From contig DHVP01000044.1 in NCBI GenBank assembly GCA_002412715.1, forward strand, positions 1 to 18,300: a stretch of 18,300 nt of DNA, given 5' to 3'. Below, in pieces: positions 7,510 to 13,751 of this stretch. Source of the stretch: Deltaproteobacteria bacterium UBA5205 (GTDB lineage Bacteria; Desulfobacterota; Syntrophorhabdia; Syntrophorhabdales; Syntrophorhabdaceae). Below the pieces are notes generated by a model, which saw only the letters and a program-made list of their open reading frames with translations, did no database searches and was not told the DNA's origin. The position numbers were made by a program, and so were the translations under genes. The first letter of the stretch is position 1; each line of letters begins with the position of its first letter.

Positions 7510-8277
7510 CTAAAACTCTACTTTCACCGCGCTGCCGCTTACAACTCTGGCAGTCAGTTCTTTTCCGGAGGCGATATTTTTCACGCGTATCGTGTCGCCG
7601 ATCCTGCCTTTGTCGACGGTCTTGCCTTTGGCCTGAACGACAAGTTTGCTGCTCTCCGCAATTATCGTGACTACATCACCCCTTTTGAGAACGACCCGGT
7701 CATCCAGTATCCGGTCGGTAATGAGCGTATTTGCCGGCACGTCACGCTTGAGGACCTTGCCGACGACATCTTCCGCCGCTCCCGGATAGCCGGTGCCATT
7801 GCCGTTCATGTAGGTCTCACGAACCAGGATGTCATTCATGCCTATGGTGTCGCCCTTCTGACCGGCCTGTTTCAGCATGAAAAGTGCGCGCTTTGTGAAA
7901 ACCTTGAAGGGAATCTGAACGGTCCGTGTCCTGCCCGGGGAATTCTCTATTTCAACGGCACATATCCCCTCACCGCTGACGTCCGGTATACGCGAAAAGC
8001 TCAGGTTCACGATCTTCGCGTTACTCCTGAGCTGGGAAGGCATCGAATTGAGTCTCACCCGAACAGCGTCGCCTTCGGGATAGATCTGTTTTATGAACCT
8101 GATTATCCTGGTCTCTGTGGCGGATTCTCCCGCGGCATACAGCCCGCGGCCGCTTCCGGCAGCTGCCAGAAGGAACAGAAGAAAGAACAATGCGATCAGG
8201 CCCACATAACATGCGACCGTCATAACCGGCTCGCAGGAAGTATGGCGGCTTTCAGGTCCCTCGGTCACGGTACCCAT
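7510..8277 (-). CDS. flgA: FlgA, P-ring assembly chaperone
   Basis: FlgA is a periplasmic chaperone that helps FlgI polymerise into the P ring. The 255-residue product has a hydrophobic export segment at residues 19-45 (MTVACYVGLIALFFLLFLLAAAG), then a poorly conserved N-terminal half. The C-terminal SAF/ChapFlgA domain follows, with KRDVPANTLITDRILDDRVVLKRGDVVTIIAESSKLVVQAKG and RIGDTIRVKNIASGKELTARVVSG. The ATG at 8277 is supported by GGAG five bases upstream. The leader before the hydrophobic segment (18 residues) is longer than usual, so the Met at residue 19 could be the true start. The gene lies between flgG and flgH. Confidence 0.93.
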   Translation of the reverse strand: MGTVTEGPESRHTSCEPVMTVACYVGLIALFFLLFLLAAAGSGRGLYAAGESATETRIIRFIKQIYPEGDAVRVRLNSMPSQLRSNAKIVNLSFSRIPDVSGEGICAVEIENSPGRTRTVQIPFKVFTKRALFMLKQAGQKGDTIGMNDILVRETYMNGNGTGYPGAAEDVVGKVLKRDVPANTLITDRILDDRVVLKRGDVVTIIAESSKLVVQAKGKTVDKGRIGDTIRVKNIASGKELTARVVSGSAVKVEF

Positions 8278-8278
8278 C

Positions 8279-9067
8279 TTATCTCCTTAAATTATTGGTC
8301 AGCTGGAGCATTTCGTCCGCCGCCTGAATGGCCTTGGAGTTGACCTCATATGCCCGCTGGCCGATGATCATGTTGATCATTTCCTGCATGACATTGACGT
8401 TGGACATTTCAAGGAAACCCTGGAGAACCGTACCCATCCCGTTTTCTCCCGGTCTGCCCGTCGTTGGTGTTCCGCTTGCGTCACTTTCCATAAAAAGGTT
8501 CTTCCCGATGGCGCGAAGGCCCGTGGGGTTTATGAAGTTTGCGAGTTCGATACGGCCTATCTGCTGCGGAGCGGTTTGACCCTGGATCTGAACGGTCACC
8601 GTCCCGTCGCTCTCGATGGAAACACTCGTCGTCTTTGCCGGTATGGTAAGGTTGGGCTCGACAGTATACCCGTCGGACGTAACGATTCTGCCTTCGGCGT
8701 CAGTCTTCAGGGCTCCTGCCCGTGTATAGGCCTTGTCGCCGGACGGCAGGTTGACCTGGAGGAAGCCGTTGCCTTCTATGGCAATGTCCAGCTCGTTGTC
8801 AGTCCTCTGATAGTCACCCTGCTGGAAGACCTTCTGCACCGAGGAAAGCATCGCCCCGAGGCCTATCTGGATGCCGGTGGGAACCATGCCGCCGCCTTCG
8901 GTCCGGGCTCCCTGGAGCCTTAAGGTCTGATACATGAGGTCCTGAAAATCAGCGCGGCTCTTTTTGAAACCGTTTGTATTGACGTTGGCGATATTGTTGG
9001 CGATGACGTCCAGATTCGTCTGCTGCACGTTCATGCCCGTTCCCGCTGTCCATAACGCCCTTATCAT
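8279..9067 (-). CDS. flgG: Distal rod protein FlgG
   Basis: FlgG is the distal rod subunit that crosses the peptidoglycan and outer membrane. At 262 residues it matches the usual ~260. The N-terminus (MIRALWTAGTGMNVQQTNLDVIANNIANVNTNGFKKSRADFQDL) and C-terminus (LQGFLEMSNVNVMQEMINMIIGQRAYEVNSKAIQAADEMLQLTNNLRR) are diagnostic. It follows flgF after 9 bases that contain AGGAGG, and it ends one base before the flgA start. Confidence 0.98.
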   Translation of the reverse strand: MIRALWTAGTGMNVQQTNLDVIANNIANVNTNGFKKSRADFQDLMYQTLRLQGARTEGGGMVPTGIQIGLGAMLSSVQKVFQQGDYQRTDNELDIAIEGNGFLQVNLPSGDKAYTRAGALKTDAEGRIVTSDGYTVEPNLTIPAKTTSVSIESDGTVTVQIQGQTAPQQIGRIELANFINPTGLRAIGKNLFMESDASGTPTTGRPGENGMGTVLQGFLEMSNVNVMQEMINMIIGQRAYEVNSKAIQAADEMLQLTNNLRR

Positions 9068-9076
9068 GTGTTCCTC

Positions 9077-9805
9077 CTAGAATTTCGCCAGCTCCGTCAG
9101 TTTGCTGTTGATATCAGAAAACATCTGATCAATCTTCGTGTAGCATTCATAGGCCCTCATCGTATGGATAAGTTCCACCATCTCGTGGACCACATTGACA
9201 TTCGAGGTTTCGTACGAACCCTGCTTGATGCTGTATATCTTCGGCGTTTCTCCGGCGTCAGCGCCGGAGTACGTGAAATTACTCTTGCCCGTGGGCTTCA
9301 AGTCCTTCATATTCTTGAACTCGACAACCTTGATGATATCTACCAGATCCTTGCCGAGATACACCGAACCGTCGGTTTCGATGAGGATCTCTTTACCGTC
9401 GGTCACATTGATGGTAATATCGCCGCCCTTGCCCTGAACGGGGTCTCCCGCCATGGTGACAAGTCGGCCGGCCTTGTCGAGCATAAATTGACCGTTGCGG
9501 GTATACTGCATCCCTGTTGCAGTGGAAACGGCAAAAAATCCGTTTCCCAGGATCGTCATATCGAGAGGTGCTCCGCTATCAACAAGCGAGGCGTCAGAAA
9601 AATCTATATAGGTGTCGGAAAGGTTGACATAGGCATTCTTCAAGGGCGCCTGCTGACCTGAGGAGTCTTCCGTGGCCGATACCATCCCGAAAACCGGCCG
9701 CGCCGCCTTAAACCCCGCTGTAAGCGCATTGGCAATGTTGTTCGAGATAATATCCAGCCTTTTCTCGTTTACGAATTTTCCGGCGACTGTCACAAAAAAG
9801 CTCAT
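9077..9805 (-). CDS. flgF: Proximal rod protein FlgF
   Basis: FlgF is a proximal rod subunit related to FlgG. The 242-residue product has the rod signature near the N-terminus (NEKRLDIISNNIANALTAGFK) and the matching C-terminal helix (YETSNVNVVHEMVELIHTMRAYECYTKIDQMFSDINSKL). It lacks the usual first residues of FlgF, but alignment with FlgG fits translation from the ATG at 9805, and no in-frame ATG lies upstream before a stop at 9854-9856. No Shine-Dalgarno sequence precedes that ATG. A sigma-54 promoter lies immediately upstream, so the message may be leaderless. It is the first gene of the operon. FlgF rather than a generic hook-basal-body protein is inferred from its place before flgG. 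Confidence 0.9.
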   Translation of the reverse strand: MSFFVTVAGKFVNEKRLDIISNNIANALTAGFKAARPVFGMVSATEDSSGQQAPLKNAYVNLSDTYIDFSDASLVDSGAPLDMTILGNGFFAVSTATGMQYTRNGQFMLDKAGRLVTMAGDPVQGKGGDITINVTDGKEILIETDGSVYLGKDLVDIIKVVEFKNMKDLKPTGKSNFTYSGADAGETPKIYSIKQGSYETSNVNVVHEMVELIHTMRAYECYTKIDQMFSDINSKLTELAKF

Positions 9806-9817
9806 GCCGGGAAATAA

Positions 9818-9833
9818 TGCAATACATGTGCCA
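9818..9833 (-). promoter_or_regulatory. Sigma-54 (RpoN) promoter of the flgF operon
   Basis: On the minus strand TGGCACA-TGTA-TTGCA matches the sigma-54 consensus TGGCACG-N4-TTGCW at all but one position, with exact GG-to-GC spacing. TGGCAC is at 9828-9833 and TTGCA at 9818-9822. With the C of GC taken as -12, transcription starts near 9807, only about two bases before the flgF ATG. A bacterial enhancer-binding protein (FlrC/FleR type) would be required; no binding site for one was identified. Confidence 0.85.
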
Positions 9834-9884
9834 GAAGGGACACCTTGAACCGCTTAAGCCGTCTCAACGGAAATGCGCCTTGAA

Positions 9885-10006
9885 GATACCGGCCTACGCC
9901 GGCATGACGGAGATAATCGCGACACAGTCTCTTCGCCGGAATGACGAGGACCTATTATTGACCCCGCTTTAGATCTTTCATGAATCCCGGCCAGCGGAAT
10001 GACGGG
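9885..10006. repeat. Cluster of three REP-like palindromic units
   Basis: Three degenerate copies of the widespread GTCATTCCxGC...GCxGGAATC type of intergenic repeat are visible, read on the minus strand. They are at 9885-9910 (CCGTCATGCCGGCGTAGGCC...), 9931-9949 (CGTCATTCCGGCGAAG) and 9981-10006 (CCCGTCATTCCGCTGGCC...). The first forms a clean CCGGC/GCCGG hairpin. Translation of the region gives the VIPLAGIHE/PSCRRRPVS type of peptide that marks this repeat in many genomes, which is why a 66-codon frame here is not a gene. Confidence 0.7.
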
Positions 10007-10070
10007 AAACTGCTGACTTCGCGAAATCTGCAAAGACCATGGACACACTTTCACCCTCGGAGGCAGGGCA

Positions 10071-10115
10071 TTTTTCCGTTTTGGGGGGAAAATTTTTCCG
10101 TTGGGGAAATTTTTT
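10071..10115. repeat. T/G-rich imperfect direct repeat
   Basis: TTTTTCCGTTTTGGGGGG with AAAA (10071-10092) is followed directly by a shorter copy TTTTTCCGTTGGGGAAA (10093-10109) and then a run of T. Each copy is nearly self-complementary across the A/T tract. The function is unknown. Confidence 0.5.
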
Positions 10116-10146
10116 CAGCGAAAAATCGGTTTTCTAGCCGTGAAGA

Positions 10147-10893
10147 TCAAATGACCGCTTTCTCGTTTATAAACCGGGACAGCTTCTTCACGCCTTCCTT
10201 GAAGGGCCTGGTATGGAATCCGCTTATCCATTTACCATTAGTAAAGACATCGGAGACGACCAGGAAGGCGACGGCTTTTAAGCCCTTCGATTTACAGACG
10301 GCATAAAAGGAGGCCACCTCCATCTCCACCCCGGATATGCCCCGCGCGGTGCAGGCGTCGATCTTGTTCTGTGTTTCCCGGTAGATCGCATCGGTGGTCC
10401 ATATGTCGGCGAGGTGCACACCTTCCGCCTCAGCGGCTTTCGTCCACTGATCTGCCCAGTCCGCCAGGACGAAGTCGTCTTCGTCTTCCAGGTAATGGTA
10501 GGAAATGCCATCCTCGCGCAGTGCTCCCCTGGCAAGATAGAGATCCCCCGCCCTGCTGCCGGGCGCCATACCCCCGCAGTACCCCCAGAGAACGAATTCT
10601 CTGACACCGAATGCGGAAAGTTCCTCGACCAGAGCGGCGATATTCGGGCCTCCGAAGGAGGATTTTGTCGCCGCCGTTGCGGTCCCCGAAAGGAGATAGA
10701 TCGTCCTGAAGGGCACCCATGACTCTACGAGGGACGCTCCCCTCAATTCGGTCAACCGTCTCAAATCCCCGCCATCAAAGGTAATAATGGCCCTGACGGG
10801 CAGTGCAAGCTCATGGGTTTGTTTTTTTGTAAAGGCCCGGACTATTGCCTGAGGGTCAAGAACAGCCTGAGAGGGGTCAAAGAACCTTTTCAA
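10147..10893 (-). CDS. Nucleoside phosphorylase superfamily protein
   Basis: The 248-residue product belongs to the purine-nucleoside/uridine phosphorylase fold, which cleaves nucleosides with phosphate to a base and ribose 1-phosphate. Visible signatures are GGPNIAAL (81-88, phosphate-site loop), LWGYCGGM (102-109), GVEMEVASFYAV (188-199, the Met-Glu pair that binds ribose) and VVSDVF (212-217, with the Asp that contacts the base). Substrate cannot be read from the sequence; uridine phosphorylase-like and nucleosidase activities are both possible. The frame begins at a TTG (10893) that overlaps the HIT gene by 17 bases, and no strong ribosome binding site is evident, so expression may depend on translation of the HIT gene. 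It is the last gene of the operon. Confidence 0.85.
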   Translation of the reverse strand: MKRFFDPSQAVLDPQAIVRAFTKKQTHELALPVRAIITFDGGDLRRLTELRGASLVESWVPFRTIYLLSGTATAATKSSFGGPNIAALVEELSAFGVREFVLWGYCGGMAPGSRAGDLYLARGALREDGISYHYLEDEDDFVLADWADQWTKAAEAEGVHLADIWTTDAIYRETQNKIDACTARGISGVEMEVASFYAVCKSKGLKAVAFLVVSDVFTNGKWISGFHTRPFKEGVKKLSRFINEKAVI

Positions 10894-11368
10894 GAAATTT
10901 TCTCTTTAATCTCTCATAGGACGTCAGGAGATGTTCCGAGATTACCCTGGTTTCCCCCGTGACAGCCATGAAATTGGTATCTCCGAACCAGCGCGGTACC
11001 ATATGTATATGTATATGTTCCTCCAGTCCCGCCCCGGCGGCACGACCCACGTTGATGCCGATGTTGACGCCTTCGACATTGAATTCTTCCTTGTAGACCG
11101 TGACCATGATCCTCACAAGGCGCATCACGTCAAGGGACTCCTCGTCTGTTAAGTCTTCAGCCAATCCGGTATGGCGCAGGGGAACCACCATCACATGACC
11201 GTTTGTGTAAGGGAAGCGGTTCATGATGACGAATGCCTTCCCGAGCCTGCCGATTACGAGGGACTCTTCGTCCTGCCCTTCTTCGATGCAGAGAAAGCAC
11301 TTCTTTTCACCGGGCTTTTTTGTAGCCGTAATGTATTCCATTCTCCAGGGAGCCCAAACTCTATCCAT
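10877..11368 (-). CDS. HIT-family nucleotide hydrolase
   Basis: HIT proteins hydrolyse or transfer nucleotidyl groups, often from Ap4A-like dinucleotides or AMP conjugates. The histidine triad is HIHIHMVPRW with His118, His120 and His122. The MDRVWAPWRMEYI start and the CFLC pair (Cys24, Cys27), a probable zinc site, place it with the Ap4A-hydrolase-like HIT proteins seen in many bacteria. The 163 residues are the full length for that group. The ATG at 11368 has GAGGAA upstream, inside the last codons of the HNH gene, whose stop is one base away. The exact substrate is not known. Confidence 0.93.
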   Translation of the reverse strand: MDRVWAPWRMEYITATKKPGEKKCFLCIEEGQDEESLVIGRLGKAFVIMNRFPYTNGHVMVVPLRHTGLAEDLTDEESLDVMRLVRIMVTVYKEEFNVEGVNIGINVGRAAGAGLEEHIHIHMVPRWFGDTNFMAVTGETRVISEHLLTSYERLKRKFLEKVL

Positions 11369-11369
11369 A

Positions 11370-11882
11370 TCAATTCCTCATAAACATATAGTCTCGCCAG
11401 TACTCCGGCGGCACCTTGACGCCAAGATTAAGCATAAACAGGTAAAAGCCGTTCGGCCGCGACGGTCTCTTTCTTGGATGCATCTTCACTTCGTCGGGAA
11501 GTTTATCCCCTTTCTTCAGATTGCAGGTGATGCAGGAGGTGACGATATTCGTCCATTCGGTAACTCCGCCCCGGGACCTGGGCACAAGATGATCGCAGGT
11601 CAGATGTTTCGGGTCGAACTTCTCGCCGCAATACTGACAGGTATGATCGTCGCGAAGAAAGACATTCTTTCGGGAGAACTTTACCCTGGCGTGATTGCTC
11701 CTGACGAGGGTGAGGAGGCGTATGACGGCAGGCTGCCGCATGGAAATGGAAACACCGTGGATTTCCCGGTCGTATTCCTTAAGAACTTCGACTTTTCCGA
11801 GATAAACGAGAGTGATCGCTTTCTTCCATGACAGGACACTGATGGGTTCAAAAGTTGTGTTAAGCAGGAGGGTTCGGTCCAT
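11370..11882 (-). CDS. HNH endonuclease domain protein
   Basis: The 170-residue product carries a complete HNH nuclease module: the zinc pair CQYC (Cys82, Cys85), then CDHLVPRSRGG with the catalytic Asp96-His97, Asn112 in TEWTNIV, and the second zinc pair CITC (Cys117, Cys120). It belongs to the group of small chromosomal HNH proteins that begin with a short strand-rich region (LLLNTTFEPISVLSWKKAI) and usually stand outside introns, phages or restriction operons. Their cellular role is not settled. No methylase or intein partner is nearby. It is followed by HIT and phosphorylase genes with almost no spacing, and preceded by a 44-codon gene. Confidence 0.92.
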   Translation of the reverse strand: MDRTLLLNTTFEPISVLSWKKAITLVYLGKVEVLKEYDREIHGVSISMRQPAVIRLLTLVRSNHARVKFSRKNVFLRDDHTCQYCGEKFDPKHLTCDHLVPRSRGGVTEWTNIVTSCITCNLKKGDKLPDEVKMHPRKRPSRPNGFYLFMLNLGVKVPPEYWRDYMFMRN

Positions 11883-11937
11883 TTAATCATTTGAAAAATA
11901 ACCCGTTTTGACGTCTATTGTCAAGGTTTCAAATGCT

Positions 11938-12072
11938 TTAGGCGCGAGCCCTGGGTTCCATCATGGCGAGGACGTGGACAACCAGCTTATACCGTTCCCG
12001 GATATCGAGGTCGAAATAGAACCGGCTGCTCATGAGAACCCTGACCACCTCTTTCAGTTTCTCCGTTTTCAT
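11938..12072 (-). CDS. Small 44-residue protein heading the HNH operon
   Basis: A short frame begins with ATG at 12072, behind an excellent AGGAGG five bases upstream, and ends with TAA at 11938-11940, 55 bases before the HNH start. The product is soluble and charged: KTEKLKEVVRVLMSSRFYF, then DLDIRERYKLVVHVLAMME. It looks like two amphipathic helices joined by a short RFYFDLDIRERY turn. I do not recognise a named family. The strong ribosome site, the coherent amphipathic pattern and the same-strand placement support a real gene. Without homologues it could still be a chance frame. Confidence 0.6.
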   Translation of the reverse strand: MKTEKLKEVVRVLMSSRFYFDLDIRERYKLVVHVLAMMEPRARA

Positions 12073-12299
12073 AAGACCCTCCTGAAGGTGTTTATCGGAC
12101 GAAAAGGGGGGAAACTAAAGACGCGGGTGATGGGTGATAGGAAAAGAATTACAACAAGTTGTCAGTCTCTTAATTTCCCATCACCTATCACCTATCACCT
12201 ATCACCCATCACCTCCTTTTTCTTCCCCCATTTTTTCTGGTCTTTCGCTATGTTCTGTGGTAAGTATGAAGGAAATACTCAAGCTGGAAGGAGTCAAGA
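12073..12299. other. Divergent intergenic region with heptamer repeats
   Basis: This spacer separates the minus-strand small gene from the plus-strand coiled-coil gene. It holds the heptamer array and its inverted partner (12126-12213). A CTGACA box on the minus strand, about 17 bases ahead of TCCTAT, could be a poor promoter for the HNH operon. No gene was found on either strand. Confidence 0.45.
12126..12213. repeat. Heptamer tandem repeat with a 16-bp inverted partner
   Basis: Five CCYATNA units (CCCATCA, CCTATCA three times, CCCATCA, then CC) run from 12177 to 12213. The last 16 bases (12198-12213, CCTATCACCCATCACC) are the exact reverse complement of 12126-12141. The two could form a 16-bp stem with a 56-base loop, or slip along the repeat into alternative pairings. 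The same heptamer class is found at 1271-1300. Confidence 0.8.
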
Positions 12300-12758
12300 A
12301 TGCCGGTCTTCGATGAGAATGGAAATCAAATCAACAGAGACGAAGAATTCCCCAAGATGAACGATCCGGAGGAATCTGGCGGCAGCTTTCCACCACCCCC
12401 GAAAAAACAATTTCCCGTACTTCCGGCGGTTCTGGGTATAGTCGCCCTTATACTCGCCGTTGTCGCCGTTATGTTCTTTTTGAAGGCAAATACCCTGGAA
12501 CAGGAAGTAGATATCCTGAAGAAGGCGAAAACGCAGCTTGCAGCGGCAGAAACCAAGCTTCAAGACACAGCGAAAGAAAACCAGAAGGCCCGGACCGAAC
12601 TGAGCCAGGTCAAGAACGAACTCGACGCAATGAGAGCCAGAAACCAGTCGCTGGAAGACCAGCTTGCAAAAAAGAAGGCTGCCCCCCCTGCCCCAAAGAA
12701 GGCCGCGGCACCCGATAAGAAACCTGCGCCGAAAAAACCTGCGCCGAAAAAACCGTAA
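12300..12758 (+). CDS. Membrane-anchored coiled-coil protein with Lys/Pro-rich tail
   Basis: Unrecognised protein of 152 residues. The first 36 residues are polar and acidic with a PPPP stretch. One membrane segment follows (about 39-61, VLPAVLGIVALILAVVAVMFFL), then a ~60-residue coiled coil (63-125) with leucine heptads, then a low-complexity tail of Ala, Lys and Pro (126-152) that contains tandem KPAPK units. The layout fits a single-pass inner-membrane protein with a periplasmic coiled coil and a basic tail that could touch peptidoglycan or an acidic partner; that role is a guess. GGAAGGAG six bases before the ATG supports the start. A hairpin terminator follows, so it is probably a single-gene unit. 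Confidence 0.8.
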   Translation: MPVFDENGNQINRDEEFPKMNDPEESGGSFPPPPKKQFPVLPAVLGIVALILAVVAVMFFLKANTLEQEVDILKKAKTQLAAAETKLQDTAKENQKARTELSQVKNELDAMRARNQSLEDQLAKKKAAPPAPKKAAAPDKKPAPKKPAPKKP

Positions 12759-12781
12759 GCATTACTTTAATATGAGAAGAA

Positions 12782-12818
12782 AGATCCGGCGATGGCCTCA
12801 CAGGTCTTCGCCGGATCT
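12782..12818 (+). terminator. Intrinsic terminator after the coiled-coil gene
   Basis: AGATCCGGCGA (12782-12792) pairs exactly with TCGCCGGATCT (12808-12818) around a 15-base loop that can itself pair partly (GGCCT with AGG). The stem is followed by CTATGTTTTAG, a modest T tract, and begins 23 bases after the stop codon. Confidence 0.75.
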
Positions 12819-12922
12819 CTATGTTTTAGTGTGAATCGAATCAAGGTAGTCTGGAATCGATTTTCATGTTATCGATATGAAAACCGGCCAACCGTATACA
12901 GCCTCGGGAGATACAGTTGCGG

Positions 12923-12936
12923 CCCGTCCGGACGGG
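12923..12936. promoter_or_regulatory. 14-bp perfect palindrome upstream of the cyclophilin gene
   Basis: CCCGTCC directly abuts its complement GGACGGG, with no loop, about 40 bases before the TATAAT box. Outer ACAG and CTGT extend the symmetry imperfectly. A loopless palindrome of this kind suits a dimeric regulator better than an RNA hairpin, but no known operator matches. Confidence 0.35.
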
Positions 12937-12953
12937 GCTGTAAAGTTTATGTG

Positions 12954-12982
12954 TATCCAAACAAGGGATAATCCGGTATAAT
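12954..12982 (+). promoter_or_regulatory. Possible promoter of the cyclophilin gene
   Basis: A perfect TATAAT box lies at 12977-12982, 34 bases ahead of the ATG at 13017. The hexamer 17 bases upstream (TATCCA, 12954-12959) is a poor -35 box, so an activator may be needed. Transcription would start near 12989. Confidence 0.45.
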
Positions 12983-13016
12983 ATCAGCACTTACCTTTGA
13001 AAGGATTGGGTCAATT

Positions 13017-13631
13017 ATGAAAAAAGCACTATTGATCGTTTCGGTATTGGCATTTTTGGCTGCAACCGGCCTCATTTCATTTGCGAAAGAAGGGAGCGAA
13101 GGAAAAAATATGAAAACATCATACCCATCGATAACCGCTACAATTAAGACAAGCAAAGGTGATATAAACGTCAAGCTCTTTCCCAATCAGGCGCCTCTTA
13201 CGGTACTGGGCTTCGTGAACCTGTCAAAGAGGGGGTTTTATGACAACCTCACCTTCCACAGAGTTATCCCCAACTTCATGATCCAGGGGGGCTGCCCGCA
13301 GGGTACCGGCACGGGTGGACCGGGGTACCGCTTCAAGGATGAGTTCTCGCCGGACTTAAGGCACAGCAAACCGGGCGTGCTGTCGATGGCCAACGCCGGA
13401 CCGAATACGAACGGAAGCCAATTCTTTATCACCCATGTCCCGACCCCGCACCTTGATGACAGACATTCCATCTTCGGCGAGGTTGTGGGCCCCAAGGATC
13501 AGGAAGTTGTCGACAAGATCATCGTTGGAGACAAAATAAGCACAATTCTGATCCAGGGAGACTACAGCAAACTGGCTGAGGATCATAAAGAAGACCTCGA
13601 TCGCTGGAACCAGGTGCTGGACAAAAAATAA
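13017..13631 (+). CDS. Periplasmic cyclophilin-type peptidyl-prolyl isomerase
   Basis: The enzyme interconverts cis and trans peptide bonds before proline during folding of exported proteins. A signal peptide (KKALLIVSVLAFLAATGLISFA, residues 2-23) directs it out of the cytoplasm. The cyclophilin domain (39-200) has FHRVIPNFMIQGG with catalytic Arg82, the GTGTGGPGY loop, MANAGPNTNGSQFFIT with Gln135 and Phe137, and PHLDDRHSIFGEV. At the place of the tryptophan that binds cyclosporin in human CypA the sequence has His145, as in many bacterial cyclophilins. The length is normal. It has its own promoter region and no same-operon partner. Confidence 0.94.
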   Translation: MKKALLIVSVLAFLAATGLISFAKEGSEGKNMKTSYPSITATIKTSKGDINVKLFPNQAPLTVLGFVNLSKRGFYDNLTFHRVIPNFMIQGGCPQGTGTGGPGYRFKDEFSPDLRHSKPGVLSMANAGPNTNGSQFFITHVPTPHLDDRHSIFGEVVGPKDQEVVDKIIVGDKISTILIQGDYSKLAEDHKEDLDRWNQVLDKK

Positions 13632-13751
13632 CCCGTTCAGATCCCTGCAGTTATTGTGAAAGTTGCCTTGTACCCGCGGTAATATCGTGGTATGCTTGGC
13701 TACGCCTTACTCTTCACGGCTTTTCACTCTTCCTGAAAGGAGATGCACGAT

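Larger units (their letters stand above)
9834..10146. other. Non-coding spacer between flgF and the phosphorylase gene
   Basis: Between the flgF promoter and the stop codon of the next minus-strand gene I see no gene. The stretch holds a cluster of REP-like palindromic units (9885-10006) and a T/G-rich imperfect direct repeat (10071-10115). A weak hairpin GAAAA-atcgg-TTTTC near 10120-10134 may help end the minus-strand operon at 10147. Confidence 0.6.

Noticed and set aside
7384..8343. Long plus-strand frame of 319 codons
   Set aside because: It lies opposite flgH, flgA and the end of flgG, all of which have strong family matches; it has no ribosome site and no recognisable domain. It is an antisense shadow caused by GC-rich codon bias.
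9854..10054. Minus-strand frame of 66 codons upstream of flgF
   Set aside because: Its peptide is the usual translation of REP-like intergenic repeats (VIPLAGIHE, PSCRRRPVS), not a protein.
11223..11831. Plus-strand frame of 202 codons
   Set aside because: Antisense to the HNH and HIT genes, whose catalytic motifs are complete.
12177..12213. CRISPR-like array
   Set aside because: The period is 7 bases with no spacers, so it is a simple tandem repeat; no cas genes are present.
13743..13751. Upstream ATG for the arginine decarboxylase
   Set aside because: AAAGGAG directly abuts this ATG with no spacing, whereas it is 9 bases from the ATG at 13752.
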